A stretch of DNA of 64,000 nucleotides from Marinibacterium anthonyi (GTDB taxonomy: Bacteria; Pseudomonadota; Alphaproteobacteria; Rhodobacterales; Rhodobacteraceae). Location of the stretch: assembly GCA_003217735.2 (NCBI GenBank), contig CP031589.1, forward strand, positions 62,001 to 126,000. The letters are read 5' to 3'. Positions 52,652-61,411 of this stretch are shown here, piece after piece. The position numbers were made by a program, and so were the translations under genes. The notes under the pieces were generated by a model. It saw only the letters and a list, made by a program, of their open reading frames with translations, was not told where the DNA came from and made no database searches. Each line of letters begins with the position of its first letter. Position 1 is the first letter of the stretch.

Positions 52652-53572
52652 ATGAACAGCAAGCAACTGGAATATTTTATCGCAGTTGCCCAAGAGCAGC
52701 ATTTTGGCCGTGCTGCCGAGAGGTTGGGAATGGCGCAACCCCCGCTCAGCCGACAGATCAAACAGCTTGAGGATCAACTCGGAGCCGTTCTGTTTGATCG
52801 CGGCAGGGCGTCCATTGGCCTTACACAAGCCGGCGCGCATCTGCTCGAAGAGGGACAATTCATTTTGCAGCGGATCGAGCAGATCAAGCTCGAAGTCAAA
52901 CAGTTTGGAACAGGCGCATCCGGGCGGTTGCGTATCGGACATGTCGGCTCCGCGGTCTATGGTGCCCTTCCTCTGGCCGTGCGGGACTTCCGCGAGAAGT
53001 ATCCTGATGTTTGGACCAGCCTCTTGCCTATGAACAACTATGATCTCCGCGAAGCGCTTGTGCAGCGACAGATCGACGTGGCGATTTCCCGCTCGAAGCT
53101 CACAGACAGCGCGTTCCGATCGCGGCTTTTCCATAGTGAAGACATGAACCTTGTGGTGCCGAAAGCATTTTCTCCGCCAACAAATAACGTTGTGCGGCTG
53201 GAGGATCTCAGCGACTGTCGCTTCATCCAGTATCCTGAGTTTCCCCGTCCGAGCCTCGCTGATCAGATTTTCAACCTCTGCGCCGAGCACGGGTTCGAAG
53301 TGCGGCGAAAGGGCTTCACACAGGACATCCATACCGCGCTCAGTCTGGTCGCAGCGGGCGACGGTGTTAGCATCGTTCCCGCCTCGATCGGTGTTCACTG
53401 TTGGCCGGGATTGCGGGCGTTGACCATCGAGCCTGATCTTGGCGTGACTGAACTGTACCTGAATAGCCGCCTGGACGATCAGGGACCGCACGCCAACAAT
53501 TTCATCAAGAGCGCCCTAAGCGTGTCGCGGCGACTTGGAGAGCAGACGGGCTATGACCGTGCGTCGGCCTAA
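52652..53572 (+). CDS. LysR-family regulator, CatR/BenM type (paralogue of 34845)
   Basis: 306-residue LysR protein strongly resembling the one at 34845. The shared block FGRAAERLGMAQPPLSRQIK is nearly identical, and ASGRLRIGHVGSAVYGALPL, PMNNYDLREALVQRQIDVAI and TALSLVAAGDGVSIVPASI align too. ATG at 52652; the upstream ribosome-binding site is weak. Paired GGTAT-N6-ATACC sites lie upstream. It probably controls the neighbouring alcohol oxidation or monooxygenase genes, with muconate or an aromatic acid as effector; this is inferred. Confidence 0.88.
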   Translation: MNSKQLEYFIAVAQEQHFGRAAERLGMAQPPLSRQIKQLEDQLGAVLFDRGRASIGLTQAGAHLLEEGQFILQRIEQIKLEVKQFGTGASGRLRIGHVGSAVYGALPLAVRDFREKYPDVWTSLLPMNNYDLREALVQRQIDVAISRSKLTDSAFRSRLFHSEDMNLVVPKAFSPPTNNVVRLEDLSDCRFIQYPEFPRPSLADQIFNLCAEHGFEVRRKGFTQDIHTALSLVAAGDGVSIVPASIGVHCWPGLRALTIEPDLGVTELYLNSRLDDQGPHANNFIKSALSVSRRLGEQTGYDRASA

Positions 53573-53586
53573 GACCCGACGCACGG
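53557..53586 (+). terminator. GC-rich inverted repeat across the LysR stop codon
   Basis: Perfect 11-bp stem CCGTGCGTCGG / CCGACGCACGG with an 8-base loop that includes the TAA stop at 53570-53572. There is no T-run after it, so it may be a weak terminator or an mRNA 3'-end stabiliser rather than a strong Rho-independent terminator. Confidence 0.5.
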
Positions 53587-53660
53587 CCACTCTGTCCAAG
53601 GAGTTTGCGCAGTGTGTGATTTGACCTTGAGTGAATAGTTAGGTCAAAGTTTAAAATGCC

Positions 53661-54590
53661 TCAGGCAGAGACCGGCAGGGTTTCGGCTAGAAACGCGGCG
53701 ACCGCTTGTGTTGCTTCCTCATGCGAGGCAAGTGCCGGAATGGTCAGAAAGCCATGCATATCGGCATCGAAATGCCGGTGCAGGACATCCACGCCTGCCG
53801 CTTTCAGCGCTGTACCGTAGGCAATCGCCTCGTCCCGCAGGGGGTCGTGCCCTGCGGTCAGCAATAGCGTTCGTGGCAGACCGGCCCAACCTGCTACCGC
53901 AAGCGGTGCGGCTTCAACCGAAGTCCGGGCCGAACCGGGCGCATAATGCCCCCAGAAGTAGTCCATATCAGCCTGCGACAGTAGCAACTGGCATTCCGGT
54001 TGGGTTTGTGACGGAAATTCTCGGCCGTCGCTGGTCGGCGGATAAGCAAGGACTTGAGCGGCCAGATCGGGGGCGCCCCGGTCCCGTGCGCGGATGGCCA
54101 AAATCGCCGCCAGCGTGCCCCCGGCACTATCGCCCGCGACTGTGATCGCCAGGTCCGGCCCGACGAGATCGTCAATATTTTCTGCCAACCAGGTTAGCGC
54201 CGTCCAGCTATCCTCCAGTGGTGTTGGAAACGGGTGTTCCGGCGCCAGTCTGTAGTCTACCAGTGCGACGGCCTGCCCGGTCGCGACGACCAGGCGACGC
54301 CCGAAGGCATCATAATCCTCGACCGACCCGATCACGAAGCCGCCACCGTGTAGATAGCAGATGACACCCGAAGCCGATTCCGCTGGAAACAGAAGCCGGA
54401 CAAGGATCGTGCCGTTCTCGACTGGAATCACATGGTCCTCGGACCGGCCGATCTCTGGTCCCGGACCAAAAGCTTTGGACAGGTTGGTAAACAGCGCGCG
54501 GCAATCTGCGGGGCTGTAGGTGTGGAACGGCCGAACGCCCATTTCCGCCGCCTGAACCAGAAACGCGTGGGTACTTTCGTTGATTGTCAT
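53661..54590 (-). CDS. Esterase/lipase of the hormone-sensitive-lipase family
   Basis: 309-residue alpha/beta-hydrolase. The HGGG oxyanion motif is YLHGGGFVIGSVEDYDAFGR, the nucleophile is in VAGDSAGGTLAAIL, the acid in AGHDPLRDEAIAYG and the histidine in DMHGFLTI. ATG at 54590 lies 1 bp after the monooxygenase stop, with its ribosome-binding site (GGGGAGG) inside that gene. Such esterases usually follow Baeyer-Villiger enzymes to hydrolyse the ester formed, e.g. phenyl acetate to phenol plus acetate. The exact ester is inferred. Confidence 0.88.
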   Translation of the reverse strand: MTINESTHAFLVQAAEMGVRPFHTYSPADCRALFTNLSKAFGPGPEIGRSEDHVIPVENGTILVRLLFPAESASGVICYLHGGGFVIGSVEDYDAFGRRLVVATGQAVALVDYRLAPEHPFPTPLEDSWTALTWLAENIDDLVGPDLAITVAGDSAGGTLAAILAIRARDRGAPDLAAQVLAYPPTSDGREFPSQTQPECQLLLSQADMDYFWGHYAPGSARTSVEAAPLAVAGWAGLPRTLLLTAGHDPLRDEAIAYGTALKAAGVDVLHRHFDADMHGFLTIPALASHEEATQAVAAFLAETLPVSA

Positions 54591-54591
54591 T

Positions 54592-56208
54592 TCAAACCTC
54601 CCCGAAGACAAAGCCATCATAGCCGTTCGAGACCACAGTCTTGCAGGTCTCCTTGTAGGCCTTGAACCCGCCGAGATAAGGCATGATCACCCGCGGTTTT
54701 CCAGGGACATTGGCGCCCAAATACCAGGAATTCGCCTTTGGAAACAAGGTCATCGCGCCGATTTCGTTCACGGTTTCCACCCAACTGTCCTCGGCGGTCT
54801 CGCTGGGTTCTACCGTGTCTAGCACCTCACGGCGCAGATGCTCGATACAGTCTGTAATCCATTCGATGTGAAATTCGTTGCCCAGCACCATGTTGTAGAG
54901 CACCGAGGGCGATTGCGGGCCGGTCGTGATGAACATGTTCGGGAAGCCAGAGGTCATGATCCCCAGATAACTACGTGGGCCGGCTTCCCATTTGTCTTTC
55001 AGCGACAGCCCGTTGCGCCCCCGGATATCGATCCGCGCCAGCGCACCTGTCATCGCATCGAAGCCGGTAGCAAAGACAATGACATCGAACGCGTGGTGGA
55101 CCCTTTCCGTCTGGATGCCTGTGGCTGTCATCGCCGTGATCGGATCAGAACGCACATCGACGAGCGATACGTTCTCACGGTTGAAGGTCTCGTAATAATT
55201 GGTGTCCGAACAGATCCTCTTGGCGCCGAAGGGATGGTCTTTTGGGACCAGTAATTCGGCGACCTCCGGGTCGTCAATTTTGGCGCGGATCTTGTCCCGG
55301 GCAAATTCCGACAGGGCATCGTTGGCTTCGCCGTTCACGAAAAGATCGGTGAAAGAGGTATAAAAATAGAGCCCGCCTGCCTGCCAGCGCCGCTCGAACT
55401 CCGCGATGGCTTCGTCTTCGCTGACATCTGCAAAGGCGCGCTCTTCGGGGTCGAGGATCAGGTCTATGCCGAGGTTCGAGTTGCGTTCCTTTTTACGCAA
55501 TTCACGATATTTGTCGCGCAACGCATCCAACTCTCCGGCATCGAGACTTCGGTTGCCGGCGGGTACGCTGAAATTCGGAGTGCGCTGGAAGACGGTCAGG
55601 CTTTCGGCCTCCTGTGCAATAATCGGGACGCTCTGGATCGCCGAGGATCCGGTGCCGATTACCGCCACGGCTTTTCCGGCAAAATCGACACCGTCCTTAG
55701 GCCATTTCCCGGTGAAGTAGACCTCACCCTCGAACTCCGCGAGCCCCGGGTATTCCACGTCTTTTGGCGCGGACAGGCACCCCGTCGCCATGATGACGTA
55801 TTTGGCCGAGAACTCTTCGTCAGATTCGGTCTTGACCGCCCAGCGGCCTGAGGCACTGTCGAAATGTGCGGATTTTACCCGCGTCTCAAGCTGTATGTCG
55901 CGCCGTAGATCGAACTTGTCAGCGACGAAATTCATGTATTCCAAGATCTCCGGCTGCGGAGCGAACCGGCAGGACCAGTTCCATTCGTCCTGTAATTCCT
56001 CGGAAAAGGAATACGAATACTCGACGCTCTCGATATCGCAGGCCGCGCCGGGATACCGGTTCCAGAACCAAGTGCCGCCAATGCCGTCGCCGGCTTCGAG
56101 GACACGGCAACTATAGCCCATGCCGCGCAGGCGATGTAGTCCGTAGAGCCCGGCGAAACCGGCCCCGACGATGATTACATCATAGGTTTCAGGATTGGTT
56201 GGTGTCAT
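54592..56208 (-). CDS. Baeyer-Villiger-type flavin monooxygenase with altered fingerprint
   Basis: 538-residue class B flavoprotein. The FAD fold is GAGFAG (15-20), the BVMO-specific GGTWFWNRYPGAACD is at 44-58, and the NADPH fold GTGSSA starts near 185. The type I fingerprint FxGxxxHxxxWP appears at 159-170 as FEGEVYFTGKWP, with Phe165 where the family His normally sits. It likely inserts oxygen beside a ketone such as acetophenone to make an ester. The esterase downstream supports this. Substrate inferred. ATG at 56208 follows GGAGGACTACTC. Confidence 0.88.
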   Translation of the reverse strand: MTPTNPETYDVIIVGAGFAGLYGLHRLRGMGYSCRVLEAGDGIGGTWFWNRYPGAACDIESVEYSYSFSEELQDEWNWSCRFAPQPEILEYMNFVADKFDLRRDIQLETRVKSAHFDSASGRWAVKTESDEEFSAKYVIMATGCLSAPKDVEYPGLAEFEGEVYFTGKWPKDGVDFAGKAVAVIGTGSSAIQSVPIIAQEAESLTVFQRTPNFSVPAGNRSLDAGELDALRDKYRELRKKERNSNLGIDLILDPEERAFADVSEDEAIAEFERRWQAGGLYFYTSFTDLFVNGEANDALSEFARDKIRAKIDDPEVAELLVPKDHPFGAKRICSDTNYYETFNRENVSLVDVRSDPITAMTATGIQTERVHHAFDVIVFATGFDAMTGALARIDIRGRNGLSLKDKWEAGPRSYLGIMTSGFPNMFITTGPQSPSVLYNMVLGNEFHIEWITDCIEHLRREVLDTVEPSETAEDSWVETVNEIGAMTLFPKANSWYLGANVPGKPRVIMPYLGGFKAYKETCKTVVSNGYDGFVFGEV

Positions 56209-56415
56209 GAGTAGTCCTCCCTTGATGGTAAACCATTGAAATGACTGCGCCGTAACGCCCTATCCCTCCCGGCATCGCGGCATGTCGGTATTGAGCGTGG
56301 CTCGAAGGTGTCAGCAGTGCGCGTCTAACTTCGCGTGGAACTGAGGCTTGGCCCGATGCGGTGCGCGCTGGTCAACCGTGCCGCCCGGATCGGGGAGGTC
56401 GGTCCGGGCGGCGCG

Positions 56416-56889
56416 TCATCTGGCGAGCGCTCCGAAGCGGCCCGCGCAGAAGGTCAAAGGCAGGGCATCGGGGTTCCGCTCCAGATGCGTCACCTTTCCG
56501 ATGAAGAGCGTGTGATCGCCTGCATTTACTTCTTGCGCGACGTCGGCGAGGAAAATCGCACTGGCATCGCGAATGACCGGCATCGTTCCGCGTCTGTCGA
56601 AAATCTCGGATAGGGCCGGATCGGGGCGCCCAGCGAAGTGAAGTGCGACGTTCTCCATCTGCTCGGGAAGGATACTGACGGCATAGCGACCCGAGGCGCG
56701 TATCCGGCCGAGCATCTTGCATTTGCGGTCTAGCGAAATGGACACCATCGGCGGGTCGAGTGAAACAGACATGAAGGCATTGGCGGTCATACCATGATCC
56801 CCGTCCTCGCCGGTGGTTGTAATTACTGTGACGCCGGTCGCGAAACTTCCGCAGGCATCGCGCATGTCACGCATGTCAAAGCCAAGCAT
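56416..56889 (-). CDS. Flavin reductase component of two-component monooxygenase
   Basis: 157-residue split-barrel flavin reductase (HpaC/PheA2 type). Family blocks: RDACGSFATGVTVITTTGED, HGMTANAFMSVSLDPPMVSI and GRYAVSILPEQMENVALHFA, ending TFCAGRFGAL. It should supply reduced flavin to the HpaB/PheA-type oxygenase at 57572. ATG at 56889 lies inside the end of the FAD-synthetase-like gene (14-bp overlap). The 207 bp to the monooxygenase at 56208 hold no gene I can support. Confidence 0.88.
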   Translation of the reverse strand: MLGFDMRDMRDACGSFATGVTVITTTGEDGDHGMTANAFMSVSLDPPMVSISLDRKCKMLGRIRASGRYAVSILPEQMENVALHFAGRPDPALSEIFDRRGTMPVIRDASAIFLADVAQEVNAGDHTLFIGKVTHLERNPDALPLTFCAGRFGALAR

Positions 56890-57505
56890 CGTTGCTCTCT
56901 CCGAATCGATTGTCGACCAACCGCAAATTGGCGCTGAGCCGGACCATGGGGTCGGGGCTGGACAGGAGAACCTGCGCCGACGAAAGGTTTCCGGACTCGC
57001 TCAGGTCCCGTATGCGTGTCGATGAGATGGTTTCACCCGCGTCACAGCGCACCGGTGTGGCTGTGTGGACGTCGAAATGCCGGCTCAACAACGCGATGTC
57101 GCCGCCTTGTTTCACGCCGAACCGGAAATCGCCGCCGACATGGATACGCTTAGGCTTGATCCGGTCCAGATCGGCAATGAACGTCTCGGCGCTACGGGCG
57201 GCGTAGGCCCGGGTGAACGAGGAAACGACGATGTGATCGGGGCCAAGACTCGCGAGACGCGACAGCTTTTCGTTGAGGCTGCAAAGCTGGTGGACGCAGC
57301 CGAAAACCACTTTTGGCGGGGGGTCGAATGTCCAGACGACCGAGGGCAGACCGCGCCCCCGTGCATCTTCGATCATCGATAAGATCAGAGCCTGATGACC
57401 CCGGTGAACCCCGTCAAAGGCACCGATGGCCAGAACACTTTGGTCAAGTTCGATTTGATGGTCGGTCGTGACACGGACCGGAGCGCCGGAAAAATCCAGG
57501 CACAT
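56876..57505 (-). CDS. FAD-synthetase-like protein (RibF adenylyltransferase domain only)
   Basis: 209-residue protein equal to the N-terminal nucleotidyltransferase half of RibF. The HxGH-type motif is AIGAFDGVHRGHQAL (about residues 26-40), with the later ISSTRIRDLSESGNLSSAQV block. The riboflavin-kinase domain, normally another 120-150 residues, is absent, and the frame ends naturally with the next gene overlapping, so it is not an obvious truncation. It could adenylate FMN to FAD for the flavoenzymes of this operon. ATG at 57505 follows GGAGGGACGACC. Confidence 0.85.
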   Translation of the reverse strand: MCLDFSGAPVRVTTDHQIELDQSVLAIGAFDGVHRGHQALILSMIEDARGRGLPSVVWTFDPPPKVVFGCVHQLCSLNEKLSRLASLGPDHIVVSSFTRAYAARSAETFIADLDRIKPKRIHVGGDFRFGVKQGGDIALLSRHFDVHTATPVRCDAGETISSTRIRDLSESGNLSSAQVLLSSPDPMVRLSANLRLVDNRFGESNDAWL

Positions 57506-57571
57506 GGTCGTCCCTCCTCCATGTTGCAGAATTGTGCCGGGCCCGACGGCCGGACCCGGAGCCGGGCACCT

Positions 57572-59128
57572 TCAGTTCTGGAAGCCGGCCTTCAGGCGGT
57601 TGATGTCCCAAGGGTTGATCATGTCGGGTACAGTCCAGCCGCCGAGGTCGTATTCCGACATGTATTGCTCGACGAGTCCCTGCATCATCTCCATCTCGCC
57701 GCTGGCCTGCGCGGTGAGCATGGTCTCGATGCGGATGTTTTCGTAGTTCCCCGCGTAGTTGCTTTCATAAAGCTCGTGACGCCCGCCGAATTCGGAGCCC
57801 ATAGCGTCCCAGAGCAATTTGAGCAGCTTGACCCGGTCCACAGCGACCATCCCGTTCGAGCCGCGCACGAAGCGGTCGAGATAGGGCCGGACATCATCGG
57901 AGCTGAAATCCAGCGTCGAGCTAGGCAGATAGATCAGGCCTGAGGCCACATGCCGTTCTATCAGTTCCTTGATCCGGCTATAGGCCATCGGTGCGAACAC
58001 ACGGTAGGCTAGGCCGTAGTTGATGTTGGGCAGGACATAGCCGTCCGTACCCTCCCATGGCACCGGGGATTTGACCATCGCGTCGGACAGACCCCAGAAC
58101 AGGTTGCGCCAGGCAATGACTTCGCCAACCGCAGTTTGCGGCCCGCGGAACACCCCCGATCCCGTCGCCTCCAAGGCTTTGGAAAACAGTCCGGAAATGA
58201 AGTCCAATTTCACCGCTAGTCGCGTGCATCCATGCAGCGTGAAGCGCGGCACAAAGCCCGAGGCCGGAAAGAATGCGTTGATCTTCTCGATGTCCCCGTA
58301 GACAAAGATGTTTTCCCACGGCACCAGCACCTTGTCGAAGACTAGAATACTGTCGTTTTCGTCCAGCCGGCTCGACAGCGGATAGTCAAACGGCGTTCCC
58401 ATCACGGTGGCGTTCAACTCATAGCTGGCGCGCGAGATCAGCTTGACGCCGGGGCTATCCATCGGCGCGGTAAAGATCAGTGCGAACCTCTTTTCCTTGA
58501 TCGGAATGCCGTAGTGAGCGATGAAATTGTAATGCGTCAGTGCAGAGCCGGTTGCGACGACCTTAGCGCCCGAAACCACGACACCGGCGTCGGTTTCCTT
58601 CTCGACCTGCATATAGATATCGCCGGTCTCCTCGATCGGCAGGTGGCGGTCGATCGGCGGATTGACGATCGCGTGGTTCCAGTAATCGAGCCGTTGCTGC
58701 GTGCGGGCATACCAGGTTTTCGCATTCTCAGAATATTCGCCGTAGAAGCCGTGATTGGCCCCGAGCGTGCCGAGGAACGCGGCCTTGTAATCGGGCGCAC
58801 GGCCCATCCAGCCATTGGCAACCCGCTGGGTTTCGGCGATGGCGTCGCGACCGGCGATAAGGTCCTCGGCGGATTTGGTCCCCTTGAAAAACGGATGCGT
58901 CCAGCCGCCAGACCCGGTATCGGTCGGACAACCCAGAACCTCCTTCCTACTGTTCAGCGTTTCGTACCAGCGGGCGACCATCCGAGCTGAGTTGCGGAAT
59001 GCCGGATGTTCGGTCACGTCCTTGACGCGCTCACCGTGGACATAGATCTCGCGGCTGTCGCGGATGCTTTCGAGGTACTCGTCACCGGTATAGGGCGCGG
59101 TTGCAGTGGTTTTTGCCTGAAGATTCAT
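57572..59128 (-). CDS. Two-component FADH2-dependent aromatic monooxygenase (HpaB/PheA1 family)
   Basis: 518-residue oxygenase component of the 4-hydroxyphenylacetate 3-monooxygenase/phenol hydroxylase family. Conserved blocks: [60 protein letters not shown] and [20 protein letters not shown]. It ortho-hydroxylates a phenol using FADH2 from the reductase at 56416. Phenol to catechol is the substrate pair that would join this operon to catA; 4-hydroxyphenylacetate-type phenols are possible. ATG at 59128 follows GGGAGGAACCG. First gene of the minus-strand unit, divergent from an IclR regulator. Confidence 0.88.
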   Translation of the reverse strand: MNLQAKTTATAPYTGDEYLESIRDSREIYVHGERVKDVTEHPAFRNSARMVARWYETLNSRKEVLGCPTDTGSGGWTHPFFKGTKSAEDLIAGRDAIAETQRVANGWMGRAPDYKAAFLGTLGANHGFYGEYSENAKTWYARTQQRLDYWNHAIVNPPIDRHLPIEETGDIYMQVEKETDAGVVVSGAKVVATGSALTHYNFIAHYGIPIKEKRFALIFTAPMDSPGVKLISRASYELNATVMGTPFDYPLSSRLDENDSILVFDKVLVPWENIFVYGDIEKINAFFPASGFVPRFTLHGCTRLAVKLDFISGLFSKALEATGSGVFRGPQTAVGEVIAWRNLFWGLSDAMVKSPVPWEGTDGYVLPNINYGLAYRVFAPMAYSRIKELIERHVASGLIYLPSSTLDFSSDDVRPYLDRFVRGSNGMVAVDRVKLLKLLWDAMGSEFGGRHELYESNYAGNYENIRIETMLTAQASGEMEMMQGLVEQYMSEYDLGGWTVPDMINPWDINRLKAGFQN

Positions 59129-59199
59129 CGGTTCCTCCCTTTGGCCGTACAGTTGAACGGGCTGATGGGAACGCTATGCACGCAGAAAAAATACCGAAA

Positions 59200-59215
59200 G
59201 GTTACGGATGATACC
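59200..59215. promoter_or_regulatory. GGTAT-N6-ATACC-like site in the monooxygenase/IclR divergent gap
   Basis: GGTTA-CGGATG-ATACC, with the right arm perfect and two mismatches in the left arm. It lies in the 145-bp gap, 72 bp before the HpaB-type start. The weakest of the seven sites. Confidence 0.35.
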
Positions 59216-59273
59216 TAGACTTTTTGCGGCAATACCGGAAAACTCCTGACAAACGAACGAGGGAAAAACTTCT

Positions 59274-60059
59274 TTGCGCTCTATTCGGAAAGTAGGTAGT
59301 GTATTAAGGATGTTTTCCGCCGAAACGCCGGAACTGACCCTGACGACCATCCAGAGCGAACTCGCGTGTTCCAGCAGCAGCGCCTTCGACATCGTGGATT
59401 CGCTTTGCAAGATCGGGTTGTTGCAGCGGATCGACCGGGGGCGCTATCGCCTTGGGCCATTCGTGGCCACGCTGAACCGCTCGCTCCGAGACACATCGAT
59501 GCTGATTGAGGCAAGCCGCCCCGAACTGGAAAGGCTTCTCGCCGACCACGGCGAGACTCTCCACGTCTCGGTTCTTGACCACATGCAGATCACGATAGCG
59601 GAATCGCGGGAAGGCACACGACCGCTCAAAATCTCGCGGGACTTTCTCGGCGCCCGGATGCCCCTACACGAGGCTCCGACTGGACTCTTGCATCTCGCAT
59701 TCGCCAGCATGGCCAGGCGGGACGCCTATTGGGCACAGGCTAAGGGAAGCGCGATGCCGCTACTACCGGTGGACCGCCGCGAGGCCGATCTGGCCAGCTA
59801 TGCCGAAGCGGGCTTGTGCGTCGGTTCATTTGCGAGCGAACGCGACATAGTCGGGATTGCCGCCATTATCCGTAACCACGCCGATGTCCCACATGCCGCA
59901 CTGACCATGAGCGTTCCCAAAAGCCGATATGACACGCAGCCACGCGCGTTTCAGGCAACCGTAGTTGAAGCTGCGCAAAAAATCAGTAACCGCATGGGTG
60001 GCGTCGTGACCATTTCGCGCAATAGTCAGGCCTTCACGATGGATACCGAGGAAGGGTGA
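59274..60059 (+). CDS. IclR-family transcriptional regulator
   Basis: 261-residue IclR regulator. The N-terminal winged helix-turn-helix (RSIRKVGSVLRMFSAETPEL, CSSSSAFDIVDSLCKIGLLQ, RGRYRLGPFVATL) precedes the ligand domain (GETLHVSVLDHMQITIAESR, EAPTGLLHLAFASM). A TTG at 59274 preceded by GAGGGAAAA is the only start that keeps the conserved N-terminus; the next ATG (59310) would remove part of it. Divergent from the HpaB-type gene, so it likely controls the BVMO/monooxygenase operon. Confidence 0.85.
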   Translation: MRSIRKVGSVLRMFSAETPELTLTTIQSELACSSSSAFDIVDSLCKIGLLQRIDRGRYRLGPFVATLNRSLRDTSMLIEASRPELERLLADHGETLHVSVLDHMQITIAESREGTRPLKISRDFLGARMPLHEAPTGLLHLAFASMARRDAYWAQAKGSAMPLLPVDRREADLASYAEAGLCVGSFASERDIVGIAAIIRNHADVPHAALTMSVPKSRYDTQPRAFQATVVEAAQKISNRMGGVVTISRNSQAFTMDTEEG

Positions 60060-60099
60060 GTCACCGACTGGTTCGAACGGCGCCCCCGTCTTGCAGCGC

Positions 60100-61335
60100 C
60101 ATACTTTCTCTACGAGCGCGTGCAGTTGCGACATGCGCTCGGTGGCATACCCCGCTGCCGTTGCCGCCGTCGCGACCCGTACCCAGGCGGCGCGATACCG
60201 TGAGGCGACGGGAACAACGGCGACTGCCCTGACCGTAGAGCGCACTGATCGCAACGTTGGCGATACTTCGCGACGCCGCAATATGGCAACCTAGTCGACC
60301 TGCTGCAGCAACGGCTTGGGTCGGGCACACTCCTGGAAACGCTGCGGGAGGCCCGGTCCTTTCTCAGCGAGGCCCCCTACCCCACCGTGACTCGAAAACC
60401 CGAAACCCTAAGCGCCCGGATACGGACCCCGCCAAACGCATCGCGCGGGCGCGGAAACTCTTTGTCGTTGGCAAGCTTGTTCTCTGCCCTCTGGCGGACC
60501 CTATCTGCAGGGGTGTGGCATCTCGCGTTTCGGCCTTGCCATCAGCTATCATCCTCGGCTCTTTCTGCGACAGGGCGAGGTCGACCCCGATCAGCCACAA
60601 AAGACCCCTGCCCTGCACGCGAGGATCACCGACAACCTAGGCCAGATCACCGGATGCGCGCGCTTACATCTCGACCCGTCCAACGGCAGTATGGCCGAGA
60701 TCGCATGCCCGAAACGGATCCTCGGACAGCTCCATGGCCATGCCATCCGCTTCTGGTCCGGCATGGCGCGCTCCGATCTCATCGTCGGCGAAGGTCTTGA
60801 GAGTACCCTTTCGGTCGGCATGGCTCTGCCCGAGTTCGACCTAGCCTCCTGTCTCACCGCCGCCCATCTTGGCCTCTTCATCCCAACGCCGGGCGTCAAA
60901 CGTGTCTGGATCGCCACGGACAATGACGCTGCTGGACGCAACGCTTCCATGAGATTGCGTAACCAACTAGAAGTCCTGGGAATTGCCTGTGGTGATCTCG
61001 TGCTGAGCATGGGCGATTTCGACGACGATCTGCAGGCTTTCGGCAAGGATGCGCTGCGCCGGTCCCTGCTCAAAGCCAAGAAGGGCAATGTCTGGAGATC
61101 GGGGACGAATGACCGCCTGCCTCCTCTCGTGATGACTGAGGGGGCAAAGGTTCCGCGGGCTCGATCTGATCCCGTTTGGATAAGGGGAGCGATGGACCGG
61201 CGGGTCCGGGCAGAGCGCCCCTCGTCCGGGCAGCAATGCCCCCCGAACCAGAAAACTCCCCTGAGCCTTTGGCTCATTCCTCGCGGGACCAATTTTCCGG
61301 CCCGCGGCGCATTCCCCGCTGCGCTCCGATCCTAA
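60100..61335 (+). pseudogene. Toprim-domain (DUF7146-like) mobile-element protein, frameshifted
   Basis: Segments of a plasmid/ICE toprim protein are readable only by changing frame: RWRYFATPQYGNLVDLLQQR and LGSGTLLETLREARSFLSEA in one, NPKRPDTDPAKRIARARKLF in another, then GPYLQGCGISRFGLAISYHP and on through ATDNDAAGRNASMRLRNQLE, the toprim acidic region. At least two frameshifts lie between 60390 and 60510. The final frame stays open to 61335, but its last 70 or so residues look like read-through. The gene is probably inactive. The start is uncertain. Confidence 0.7.
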
Positions 61336-61411
61336 GGGATGCGGCCCGGTCGCCGCTGGTCCTGTTATCGCCCCATCCAAATCGGGTCAGATCAAACAAA
61401 GGAACCAGACA

